Shown here: positions 44,386 to 52,600 of the stretch, one piece after another
Numbering within the stretch: position 1 is the stretch's first letter
Layout of the letters: every line of letters starts with the position of its first letter
NCBI GenBank assembly: GCA_964520905.1
Contig: CAZFQL010000001.1
Location: 215,470 to 279,469, forward strand
DNA: 64,000 bases
Direction of reading: 5' to 3'
DNA from: JAGVIE01 sp964520905
GTDB lineage: Bacteria; Bacteroidota; Ignavibacteria; UBA10030; SZUA-254
The notes under the pieces: model-generated
Seen by the model: the letters and a program-made list of their open reading frames with translations, nothing else
Told to the model about the DNA's origin: nothing
Database searches by the model: none
Position numbers and translations under genes: made by a program

Positions 44386-45663
44386 TCACGCCACTTCCTT
44401 CACCGCGTCCACAAACTTATTCACTTCATCAAAATTATTATAGATGTGTGTGGAAATACGGATAGAGTTTAGATGATTTTCCGGAACAAGCCGGATGCGG
44501 AACCCCTTCTTGGTTGCATGTTCGTCAAACTTATCGTATGGCATGTTCCTCAAACGAAAACCGATAACGAATCCACGCGATTGGTCTTCGGTTGGCGTGA
44601 GCATTTCCACATTCTCAATCTTCATCAACTCTTGCTGAAGATGGGACGCAAGCGCTTTGCCGCGGCGAACGATATTTTCCATCCCGATATGGTAAAGGAA
44701 ATCGATTGAAGCCCCGAGTCCCTGATAAATTGCTGCGTTCTGAGTTCCGAAATCGTAGCGATGTGCAGTGTTTACGTATCCTTTAAATTCTGGCGGATCA
44801 ACTGTCATATCCCAGCCTGTATCCGAGCCGCCGCCAATCCATTTTGCCTGTAGAACATCCAACATCTCTTTGCGAACATATAAAAAACCCGTGCCCTTCG
44901 GTCCGCACATCCACTTATGACAACAGGTGGCGTAAAAATCGCACCCGATATCTTTAAGATCAAGCATTGTCATGCCGGGTCCATGAGCGCCATCGAAGTA
45001 AACCCACAATCCTTTATCGTGACCAAGTTTTGAAATTTCTTTTACAGGAAAAACTTGTCCGATCGTACAGGTGATATGCGGGATGGCAATTGCGCGCGTT
45101 TTATTTGTAATGAGATCATTGATGCGGTTCAAATTTTCAGCGGAAGTCTGTGCCGGCTTCAGAGTTTTGATAACGATACCATCATACTTAGCGCGGTTCA
45201 ACCATGGAAGCGCATTGCCGGCATGTTCATGAGTCGTAAGGATGACTTCGTCTCCGCTTTTTAATGGAAGTCCCCATGCAACAACGTTGATTCCTTCGGT
45301 GACATTATGAGTGAGAGATATTTCCGATTCTTCGGCATTAACGAACTTTGCAAGTTTCGGCCTGGCAATTTCCCAGCCGCCGTATTCACCCGATATGTCG
45401 ATATTGTCGATGTAACTTTTCACGGCTTCACGAACGACGTAGGGAGATGGTCCCATCGTGCCGTTGTTGAGATAGACACGGTCGTGTGTAAGCGGGAATT
45501 GGCCGCGCACTACTTTCCAAAATAGTTCATCGTCGGGTAATATTTTTTCGTCGTTCGACAAAATGTAACGGGCGTAAGAAGATTCCGGCACCGATATAAG
45601 CGCCCATGTTCCAATAATTCCGCCGGATACTTGCCTGATGAAATTTCTTCTGTTGCTTATCAT
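44386..45663 (-). CDS. Class V aminotransferase-fold PLP enzyme with Tat-like signal
   Basis: PLP-dependent enzyme of the class V aminotransferase family, close in layout to isopenicillin-N-epimerase-like and cysteine-desulfurase-like proteins (425 aa). The PLP lysine is in CCHKWMCGPKGTGFLY, the cofactor Asp in FDGAHGPGM, and the N-terminal YLNNGTMGPSPYVV is typical. Uniquely, the first 30 residues read as a twin-arginine signal (NRRNFIRQ followed by a hydrophobic stretch, GGIIGTWALISV), so the folded holoenzyme may be exported to the periplasm. Substrate unknown. It stands between the M14 pair and a barrel protein, all on the minus strand. Confidence 0.88.
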   Translation of the reverse strand: MISNRRNFIRQVSGGIIGTWALISVPESSYARYILSNDEKILPDDELFWKVVRGQFPLTHDRVYLNNGTMGPSPYVVREAVKSYIDNIDISGEYGGWEIARPKLAKFVNAEESEISLTHNVTEGINVVAWGLPLKSGDEVILTTHEHAGNALPWLNRAKYDGIVIKTLKPAQTSAENLNRINDLITNKTRAIAIPHITCTIGQVFPVKEISKLGHDKGLWVYFDGAHGPGMTMLDLKDIGCDFYATCCHKWMCGPKGTGFLYVRKEMLDVLQAKWIGGGSDTGWDMTVDPPEFKGYVNTAHRYDFGTQNAAIYQGLGASIDFLYHIGMENIVRRGKALASHLQQELMKIENVEMLTPTEDQSRGFVIGFRLRNMPYDKFDEHATKKGFRIRLVPENHLNSIRISTHIYNNFDEVNKFVDAVKEVA

Positions 45664-45709
45664 AATCAGATCTCCTTCTAATAGTGGAATACACAGTTAT
45701 GATTATCGA

Positions 45710-46417
45710 TTAATATGATTTGAGACGCACAACGACTCTTATGCCGACTACAGTCATTTTAAAAGGTGTCCCGGGTCCGTTCGATCTCAAGTTCGTCGAA
45801 GATTTTCCAACCAACTCGGCGTTCGTTATCCAATCATCGAGGAATAAAGCAAGCTCAGATTCGTCCGAAGTTGTCAGCCGAACACCGCCGCCGATTCCCC
45901 ATGTAAACGCCCATTTGTGAAACTGAACAGTTGGTCCATCTTGATAGGAATATACTTCTTTAAACCCTGTGTTCGAAATACCCGCGCCGAATCTGACAAA
46001 CGGAGAAAGTTTCATTTCTGTAGTGATTGTCATCCAGAACATGACGGGTATTCTTTGAATTTCTAAGTTTGCATAATACTCTTTTTCATCTCTTCTTGGA
46101 TATGAAATAGGGACGATTTCACAGGATTTAGTTTTCAGAGTGCCGAAGCCCATTTCTAATGATGAATACATAACAGCGCCGTCAATTTTTAACACGGGTC
46201 CGTATTGCATACCGGCGCTAAATGCGAGCAATGAATTTACATGATATTTATTATCGGTTCTGTCATCCATGAAGTTCCAGTTTACGTGTCCAAAGGAGAG
46301 ACCCGGGGCAAATGTAAAATCAAGATGAGATGATGTAGTCTGGGCTTTAGCGAACGAGTGTCCACCGAAGATGCCATAGGCAAACAGGATACAAAAAACT
46401 GACAGATATTTGTTCAT
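45710..46417 (-). CDS. Outer-membrane beta-barrel-like protein
   Basis: Exported protein (235 aa) with a signal peptide (about 1-25, ending SFAKAQ). The rest is strand-turn repeats with aromatic residues (FTFAPGLSFGHVNWNF, LSPFVRFGAGISNTGF, WAFTWGIGGGVRLT). The C-terminus MTVVGIRVVVRLKSY is the ending of a small porin-like barrel. The frame runs to a TTG at 46423, but the ATG at 46417 (MNKYLSVFC) is preferred. Function unknown. The gene ends 47 bp before the PLP-enzyme gene. Confidence 0.75.
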   Translation of the reverse strand: MNKYLSVFCILFAYGIFGGHSFAKAQTTSSHLDFTFAPGLSFGHVNWNFMDDRTDNKYHVNSLLAFSAGMQYGPVLKIDGAVMYSSLEMGFGTLKTKSCEIVPISYPRRDEKEYYANLEIQRIPVMFWMTITTEMKLSPFVRFGAGISNTGFKEVYSYQDGPTVQFHKWAFTWGIGGGVRLTTSDESELALFLDDWITNAELVGKSSTNLRSNGPGTPFKMTVVGIRVVVRLKSY

Positions 46418-46471
46418 TCTCAAGATTTATTTATGATTGAACTAATTAATCCGAAATCCCCAATCCGTAAT

Positions 46472-47530
46472 CTATAATTTAAAGTGTTCCCATCCGCCGA
46501 ACCGCAACGGCTCGTGCTCGCCTCCTTCATGGATGAGTTCTATTCCCTTATTCTTTTCCGTAATGCGGCCTATGATGGTAACGTCGTTCGTGAGTTTGTC
46601 GAGTATGTTATATTGTTCGTCACTTATCGTGAAAAGAAGCTCATATTCTTCACCGCCGTAGAGTGCGTACTCCGTGGGAAGATCGGAAAACTCCCCGGCG
46701 ATTTTTTGTGTAACGCTATCGACAGGAATATTATGTTCGTGCACGGCAGCCCCAACGCCGCTGTTTTTGCAGATGTGATGGACTTCGGATGCAAGTCCAT
46801 CGCTGATATCTATCATCGCGCCGATATTTACCCGCTCCGTCAATATTTTAGAAAGATCTAAACGCGGCTTCGGCATCAAATGCTTTTCAATTGCCTGGGT
46901 GTATGGTTCCAGGTTTGGTTCGAACGCATGCTGATCCAGCGCTTGTGCGAATCGCTCTTTTTCTCTTTTTAGTACATTTAAACCGGCAAGCGATGAACCG
47001 AGATGTCCGGTTACACATAAATATTCGCCCGCAGTCGCGCCTCCTCTGTATTTGATTGTTCGCTCATCTGCTTCACCGATCATCGCCACCGATATCATCG
47101 TATTTGCCATTGAAGTCGTTGTATCGCCGCCGACAATCAGGCAGGAATATTTCTGGCATGCTGATACTGCTCCCCGGTAAAAGTCTTCTATCATCTCGAC
47201 GGAGATTTTCTTTGGAAGCGAAAGTGTTACTATTGCATAACGTGGAATTCCGCCCATTGCAGCAATGTCGCTGATGTTTGCCACAATCGATTTCCAGCCG
47301 AGGTGCATGAATGACGTAAATGTCAAGTCGAAATGAATTCCTTCGATGAGTGCATCAGTTGTAAATAACTGAACCTTACCGGGTGATGGTTTGTAAACAG
47401 CGGCATCATCGGCGATGCCCATGAGAAGATTATCGTGCAGTGATGAATCATCAACACGAACGTCAATGATTTTACGGATGCGGTCTATGAGACCGAATTC
47501 GCCGATGGTAGAGATGTCGGTATGCGGCAT
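46472..47530 (-). CDS. thiL: Thiamine-monophosphate kinase
   Basis: Phosphorylates thiamine monophosphate to thiamine diphosphate with ATP. Motifs in order are GEFGLIDRIRK (N-terminus), GIADDAAVYKP and TTDALIEGIHFDL (metal and substrate), IAAMGGIPRYAIVTL, GGDTTTS, DISDGLASEVHHICK and YGGEEYELLFT (C-terminus). Length (352 aa) is normal. No TPP riboswitch is visible upstream. Confidence 0.95.
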   Translation of the reverse strand: MPHTDISTIGEFGLIDRIRKIIDVRVDDSSLHDNLLMGIADDAAVYKPSPGKVQLFTTDALIEGIHFDLTFTSFMHLGWKSIVANISDIAAMGGIPRYAIVTLSLPKKISVEMIEDFYRGAVSACQKYSCLIVGGDTTTSMANTMISVAMIGEADERTIKYRGGATAGEYLCVTGHLGSSLAGLNVLKREKERFAQALDQHAFEPNLEPYTQAIEKHLMPKPRLDLSKILTERVNIGAMIDISDGLASEVHHICKNSGVGAAVHEHNIPVDSVTQKIAGEFSDLPTEYALYGGEEYELLFTISDEQYNILDKLTNDVTIIGRITEKNKGIELIHEGGEHEPLRFGGWEHFKL

Positions 47531-47655
47531 AGAGTTTCAGTTATTCTCGATTGAAAAGAACTTACTCAAATACAGCATAAAAGTCAAAGAAGAAAAATAC
47601 GGCATTAATCGAAGCAACCTTCATTATTTTTCCACCCTGTAGAATGACTGTATTG

Positions 47656-47672
47656 TTCAACATATTGTTGAA
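47656..47672. promoter_or_regulatory. 17-bp palindrome in gene-free stretch
   Basis: TTCAACA-TAT-TGTTGAA lies in the 365-bp gap between thiL and the orphan gene at 47896. It looks like a dimeric regulator site; nothing else except a ribosome site (AGGAGG at 47879) was recognised in the gap. Confidence 0.35.
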
Positions 47673-47895
47673 TAAATATAACTGGCCAAGCATCATGGCA
47701 CAAGAGCAATCTTTGCTATTTGCAATTATTGAAAACCCGTTGGAAAAAAGAAGGAATTAACTAGAGACAAAATAACATCCTCTTGTTTGTTACATTGTAA
47801 ATGACTAATTTGGTAACCATCTAAGGTGATAAGGGGTATAATTTTGAATGTTTATAATACAGACCTAAAAAAATATTAGGAGGAAGGAAACTGCG

Positions 47896-49074
47896 ATGTT
47901 AATAATTATAATACTCGGGGTTATCGTCTTCATTATTTTCTTAGTAGTTTTTCGAAAGTTAGAGACAAAACGACAGATATTGACATCTTTCCTGATTGCA
48001 ATTCTTACTACATTTTTATCAATTATCGTTAATTGGATAAAGCCAGATAAAATACCTTCAGATTATTCGAGACTAAATTGTCCCTACATTGAACCTGAGT
48101 TGTCGATTACCAATGTTGACAGTAAAGGTTATAATTTCAGTTTTTTAATAAAAAATTCTGGTAATTTACCTGCGGAGAATGTCAAATTCTTATTTAAAGC
48201 ACCTGGTGTTGCCGGGATTGAATATATTCCACCGATAAATATATCATTATCTCCGCATGGTTCTCCCATGGAATACAATCCATCCGGTATAAAATCCGAC
48301 TTTGAGGACAAGGAACTTTTCAGCATCTTTATTTTAATGGTTTCATTCGATGCTATCATTAATGGAGAATTAAAAAACTACCATTCTATATTTAGATGGA
48401 TTATTTCATCCCGAGATATGGTAGCAAAAATTTATCCTTACTCCGAGGCAAATAGACAAGAAGGTATTCTAAACGAAAAGGATATATCACAAATAATTAA
48501 TAATCAACAAATAGTAAGTCGTGTTCTGGAAAATTATCCTGGTTATTCTTTTGAAATGATTTTACTACTTAATGATACATTATTAAATAGGGAGCAATAT
48601 ATCCTTGACCTTGGGTATAACCTAAGTCAAGACCGTGTGTCCATATTCTTGACTGAAGAAGATGACTTATGCTTTCGGATAATTGATAGTTCATCAAATT
48701 CGTATGAGGTTACCGTAAAAAAGAATCAAAACGTTTATGATTTTAAAAAGGTATTGTATATAACCTTTGAATTTGGGACAAAAGATGACCTATCTTTTAT
48801 GCGAATCTATGTAAATGGTTCACTAGTTGAACAGAAAATTTATAATTTGAAAATCCATTTATCATTGGCAGATAAATTAATGAAAACCATGCATATGGGA
48901 GGAGACATAAATGGCAATAACGGTGGGGTGTTTATGGTTAATACGTTAAGAGTCTTTGGTATGACTCAATCTTTTGAACAGAGAAAGAAATGGGGAGAAT
49001 ATTCCCAAAAAACATTTGAGGATAAGTGGGTTTCTTTTAATGGACAATCACCGATGCGAGTAAATAAAAAATAA
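47896..49074 (+). CDS. AT-rich orphan: membrane-anchored protein with LamG-like domain
   Basis: Not recognised as a named family. The 392-residue product starts with two hydrophobic helices (about 1-18 and 28-46). A beta-rich domain follows resembling CARDB-like additive folds (LSITNVDSKGYNFSFLIKNSGN). The C-terminal 190 residues look like a concanavalin/LamG sandwich (SFEMILLLNDTLLNREQYIL ... MRIYVNGSLVEQ ... GNNGGVFMVNTLRVFG). Base composition is visibly richer in A and T than in its neighbours, which hints at horizontal transfer. Strong AGGAGG before the ATG. The gene stands alone. Confidence 0.75.
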   Translation: MLIIIILGVIVFIIFLVVFRKLETKRQILTSFLIAILTTFLSIIVNWIKPDKIPSDYSRLNCPYIEPELSITNVDSKGYNFSFLIKNSGNLPAENVKFLFKAPGVAGIEYIPPINISLSPHGSPMEYNPSGIKSDFEDKELFSIFILMVSFDAIINGELKNYHSIFRWIISSRDMVAKIYPYSEANRQEGILNEKDISQIINNQQIVSRVLENYPGYSFEMILLLNDTLLNREQYILDLGYNLSQDRVSIFLTEEDDLCFRIIDSSSNSYEVTVKKNQNVYDFKKVLYITFEFGTKDDLSFMRIYVNGSLVEQKIYNLKIHLSLADKLMKTMHMGGDINGNNGGVFMVNTLRVFGMTQSFEQRKKWGEYSQKTFEDKWVSFNGQSPMRVNKK

Positions 49075-49177
49075 CATATTAAGTTGTCATAACCATAAGT
49101 AGTCATGAGTAATCATCTAATTAATAGACCGTGTGTTTTCTTCAAACCCGAATCATTTTAGTGATAATTGCTGAAAG

Positions 49178-49312
49178 TGTAGATCGGACTGGAACCGAAT
49201 TGGATCTACCAGAGCAAACACAATTTCTATTGATAAAAAAAACGCATTTCTATATGCTGCGTATGGTACAACTTCCCTAAAAGGGATATACATGTATAAG
49301 ATTGATAAATAG
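49178..49312 (+). pseudogene. Decayed C-terminal fragment of a propeller protein
   Basis: In the 366-bp gap after the orphan gene, one frame reads CRSDWNRIGSTRANTISIDK, then NAFLYAAYGTTSLKGIYMYK and IDK-stop. This resembles the last blade of a BNR/Ycf48-like propeller, comparable with the end of the protein at 58320 (IDGIYILRICK). Upstream the frame is closed by stops and there is no start codon. The remaining gap sequence holds nothing I recognise. Confidence 0.45.
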
Positions 49313-49440
49313 CTAATAAGATATTATGTGGAACAGATCTCCACCATAAAAAAAGGCGCGCCCGGAAACCGCTGTATCACTTTATTCACTCTACGCCAAT
49401 AGATTAAATAACAATGAAGGGAGACAAGACTCAACCATAC

Positions 49441-50001
49441 TTACTTCAATATCGCATTTATCGCTTCGAGGAATGCGGCTTTCGAACGCGCACCCACAAT
49501 TGTTTGAGCTATCTTCCCGTCAGCATCGACAACGAACGTTGTAGGAATCAGACGTATGTTTCCGAACGCTTCGTCCAGCTCTTCATTCGAGATGACGATT
49601 TGGTAAGGAATACCTTTTTCAGCTACGAATGAGCTTACATCCTCAAGCACGTTTGCGCCGCGGTCTGTCGAGACGCCGATAATTTTTACATTGCGGCTTG
49701 CCATTTCTTTACTGATTGCGATCAAGTCCGGCAATTCCATCTTGCACGGTCCACACCACGTAGCCCAGAAGTTAATGAGTGTGACTTTTCCGCGGTAAGC
49801 GTCAAGGTCAATTGTCTTTCCGGAGCTGTCTTTCCATGAAAAATTTGAAACCACATCGGTACGCTTTGTTACACTTACAACATCTGCAACATTGGCTGAT
49901 TTTCGTCCGTTTATATCGTTGCCGGATTGCTGTTTTTTTGAACAACCCGATAAAAGAAACAACAGGACAAGGGGAAGTAAAATAAAGTAACGCGGAAACA
50001 T
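49441..50001 (-). CDS. TlpA-type thioredoxin lipoprotein
   Basis: Envelope thiol-disulphide protein (186 aa). A lipoprotein signal ends LLSGC (Cys20), followed by a linker and a thioredoxin domain (about 50-186) with INFWATWCGPCKMELPDL, the CxxC site of TlpA/ResA reductases. The cis-Pro region is LIPTTFVVDADGKI. It probably reduces disulphides or cytochrome c apoproteins outside the cytoplasm. It follows the ECF sigma gene on the same strand after 143 bp. Confidence 0.93.
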   Translation of the reverse strand: MFPRYFILLPLVLLFLLSGCSKKQQSGNDINGRKSANVADVVSVTKRTDVVSNFSWKDSSGKTIDLDAYRGKVTLINFWATWCGPCKMELPDLIAISKEMASRNVKIIGVSTDRGANVLEDVSSFVAEKGIPYQIVISNEELDEAFGNIRLIPTTFVVDADGKIAQTIVGARSKAAFLEAINAILK

Positions 50002-50144
50002 TATAATTACCTGCTTTCTATTGAATGTGTAAAGTCATGATTCTTAATATGAACGCATCCGTCGAATCGTTCGACCGGGTCTTGCTTACGATTAATTTAC
50101 GAATGGATAAACAATTTTCAAAATTAAAAATAAAACATGTAAAT

Positions 50145-50714
50145 TTACCTGTTGATATACCCGTGATCTTTTGCATAATCACGGAGCGAGAGCTGGAGCA
50201 TTTTTCTTCCCCGATGCAATCGCGAACGCACTGTTCCAATCGGGCAGTCTAGGAATTCGGCGATCTCTTCATAACTCAATCCCTCGACGTCCGAGAGAAT
50301 AACAACGGTGCGGAAATCTTCAGGGAGCGATTCGATTGCGCGGGCAACGTTGTCCTCGAACATTCCGTTATATATTTTTTCCTGTAAATCGTTCGCGTCG
50401 GCTCCATTGCCTTTAATGAGTGTGAAAAAATTTTGAATGTCGTCGTAGTTGACCCTATCAGGCTCTTTGGTTTCTTTCCGGTATCGATTGATGTACGTAT
50501 TTTTCATTATACGGAACAGCCACGCACGAATGTTCGTTCCTTTTTCATATTTATCCCAGAACCGGAATGCCTTCATGTAGGTTTCCTGCACGAGGTCGTG
50601 AGCATCGTCGGAGCTTCCCGCCATGCGAAGCGCATAATGATAGAGGATATTCATGTGCGGAATCGCTTCGGTTTCAAAGTCTGCGTGTTTTCCGGTAACC
50701 TGATTTATTTTCAT
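50145..50714 (-). CDS. ECF-family RNA polymerase sigma factor
   Basis: Extracytoplasmic-function sigma factor (189 aa) with only regions 2 and 4. Region 2 shows HYALRMAGSSDDAHDLVQET and FWDKYEKGTNIRAWLFRIM. Region 4 shows LPEDFRTVVILSDVEGLSYE and IGTVRSRLHRGRKML. An acidic linker (QNFFTLIKGNGADAND) lies between them. No anti-sigma gene is visible next to it; the downstream neighbour is the TlpA-type lipoprotein. Regulon unknown. Confidence 0.93.
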   Translation of the reverse strand: MKINQVTGKHADFETEAIPHMNILYHYALRMAGSSDDAHDLVQETYMKAFRFWDKYEKGTNIRAWLFRIMKNTYINRYRKETKEPDRVNYDDIQNFFTLIKGNGADANDLQEKIYNGMFEDNVARAIESLPEDFRTVVILSDVEGLSYEEIAEFLDCPIGTVRSRLHRGRKMLQLSLRDYAKDHGYINR

Positions 50715-50906
50715 ACAAAGCTTCTTATCTCCGCTGTACGTCCTGCACCACCATGCCGTCGAAAAAGTCCGAATGTCTCAGGAAACATTGTGAAGAACAA
50801 TCAACGTGAAAGAAAAAAGTTAAATGTTGTCAGTGATATTTTGAAAATACAAAAATACCGCGTTAGGCGCAAGGCGGCCTATTAAACTGAGCGGAATTCG
50901 GATAAT

Positions 50907-52463
50907 TTATTTTAATAAAAGCATTTTTCGGCTGTCGTTATCTGAGCCGGTAACAAGCTGGATGAAATATACACCGCTGCTCAAACCAGATGCATCGAAC
51001 AATGCGAGGTGATGGCCCGGCGACTGCGGCTGATTGACAAGTGTCGCAAGCGATCTTCCCGATGCGTCGTAGACAACAAGCCGGACATGCGTTGATACTG
51101 ATAAGTCGTAAGGGATAAGCGTGACGTTACTGAAAGGATTCGGGTAATTTGGAAAAAGTTCAATCCTGGATGGGAGAATAAAATTATCATCCTTCGTTGA
51201 AAACCGGAGCGCGTATGTTTGAATGATGTCGCATAATGTGCTATCGGCAGGATAGGCGAATGCGTAACCGTCATTATTTATACGTCCGTCGTACACAAAT
51301 TGCCAAAGTAAAACACCGGCAGTTGTACTGAGATATGCTTCATTCAGAAGCGCATCGAAATAAAAGTTTCTCTGGGACCACTTGCCGGCTTCTCCGAGGA
51401 TCAGCGGTTTCCGGGCTTCATCGGCAATTCGATTATGATCGGTGAGCCACTGTACTCCCTGGCTGCCCGTCAATCCCCATGCGTCGGGATATAAGTGTAT
51501 GCTTGCAATGTCGATGTTCGGGAGTGAAATGTTTCGTTGAAAAGAAACACCGCCTGATCCATCGAACAGCCATGATTGATCGTTGTAAGAATGTATGTTG
51601 CTGTAACCTTCATCCGAAATATCTAACCCCTCTTCACCTGTCGAGATCAGATGGTTATTGTCGATTGATTTTAAATAAGACGACATTTCATCTAACCAGT
51701 GTTCAACGATTGCACCTGTTGGATCCGATGACCGCGGCTCGTTGGCAAGTTCCCATGCAAGAATTGTCGGATCGTTTTTGTACTGAATGTTTGTAACCGA
51801 ATTAATTCTATTTACAAGCATCGAGACATAATCTTTGTACCATTGCCGTATGGCGGTGTTTGTGTAGAAATCATCGTGAGTATAAGTGCCGGCTACAAGA
51901 AACCGATAGAATCTTCCTTCCGCGCCATGAATAATTTTCTGTTGAATTTGCTTCGAAGTCTTTATTGATGCGGGGAATTGATTAGCATGCCATCTGACGT
52001 ATTGATTCATGCCGCCGTAATCTTCCCAGTTATTAACAAGCGGTATGAGAAGCCGGATTGAATATTCTTTCGCTTTCGCGATGACATAATCCAGAGCTTT
52101 CAAACCTCGTTCATTATATCGGGCAGGTGCGAATTGAATAGTAGCCGCGTTAGTGCTGTCTGGTGAATCGAAGAATCCCCACGTGCGGATTGTTGTTACA
52201 CCAAGTTGCTTCGCTTCTTGGAATACCTCATAAAGGTGGACGGTATCACCGTATGCGGCAAGATTCTGAAGATAGTAACAATTAAGGCCCACCGTATAAA
52301 AAGGTCTACTGCCGAGGAAAAGAGATGAGCCGGAGCAAGTTATGAATAAACTGTCTTGAGCGAATAATACTACGCCGTTGAAAATGGTAAACAGCAAGAT
52401 ATAAAGTCCGACTCTCAGTCGGATTCTATGCTTATATCGGGGTAATAAAATTTGCACACTCAA
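50907..52463 (-). CDS. Secreted GH5-like beta-mannanase with T9SS sorting domain
   Basis: Glycoside hydrolase of clan A, most like GH5 subfamily 7 or GH113-type endo-mannanases. A signal peptide (about 17-35, ending LFAQ) is followed by a TIM barrel with TVGLNCYYLQN, IRTWGFFDSPDS, acid/base Glu in ILAWELANEPRSS (near 240) and nucleophile Glu in LILGEAGKWSQ (near 358). A T9SS sorting domain ends the protein (NYPNPFSNVTLIPYDL ... SSGVYFIQLVTG). It should cleave mannan-like polysaccharide outside the cell. There is no ATG near the N-terminus; TTG 52463 or GTG 52457 are possible starts. A possible weak terminator lies downstream. Confidence 0.88.
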   Translation of the reverse strand: MSVQILLPRYKHRIRLRVGLYILLFTIFNGVVLFAQDSLFITCSGSSLFLGSRPFYTVGLNCYYLQNLAAYGDTVHLYEVFQEAKQLGVTTIRTWGFFDSPDSTNAATIQFAPARYNERGLKALDYVIAKAKEYSIRLLIPLVNNWEDYGGMNQYVRWHANQFPASIKTSKQIQQKIIHGAEGRFYRFLVAGTYTHDDFYTNTAIRQWYKDYVSMLVNRINSVTNIQYKNDPTILAWELANEPRSSDPTGAIVEHWLDEMSSYLKSIDNNHLISTGEEGLDISDEGYSNIHSYNDQSWLFDGSGGVSFQRNISLPNIDIASIHLYPDAWGLTGSQGVQWLTDHNRIADEARKPLILGEAGKWSQRNFYFDALLNEAYLSTTAGVLLWQFVYDGRINNDGYAFAYPADSTLCDIIQTYALRFSTKDDNFILPSRIELFPNYPNPFSNVTLIPYDLSVSTHVRLVVYDASGRSLATLVNQPQSPGHHLALFDASGLSSGVYFIQLVTGSDNDSRKMLLLK

Positions 52464-52536
52464 GTTTTTAATGTTCGCATCCTGCGAAAATGGTTTAATG
52501 TCAGCAGGAATTTAAAAAGAAGCTTTGGCAAAAGCA

Positions 52537-52574
52537 ATAAAAAAGTCAACCCGTCTCTCACACAGGTTGACTTT
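52537..52574 (-). terminator. Rho-independent terminator for the barrel gene
   Basis: AAAGTCAACC (52542-52551) and GGTTGACTTT (52565-52574) form a perfect 10-bp stem. On the minus strand a T-run follows down to 52537. It lies 27 bp after the barrel gene and ends the two-gene operon from 55871. Confidence 0.8.
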
Positions 52575-52600
52575 CCACAGGGAGGAAATATCCTCTCGTT

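Noticed and set aside
44250..44465. Plus-strand ORF of 71 codons in the gap before the PLP-enzyme gene
   Set aside because: No ribosome site, runs into the PLP-enzyme gene antisense, and spans two hairpins.
47531..47895. TPP riboswitch near thiL
   Set aside because: No CUGAGA or matching pyrophosphate-helix motif was seen upstream of thiL.
50838..50886. Terminator after the GH5-like gene
   Set aside because: A short GC-rich stem followed by TATTTTTG can be drawn on the minus strand, but two competing pairings are equally good and weak.
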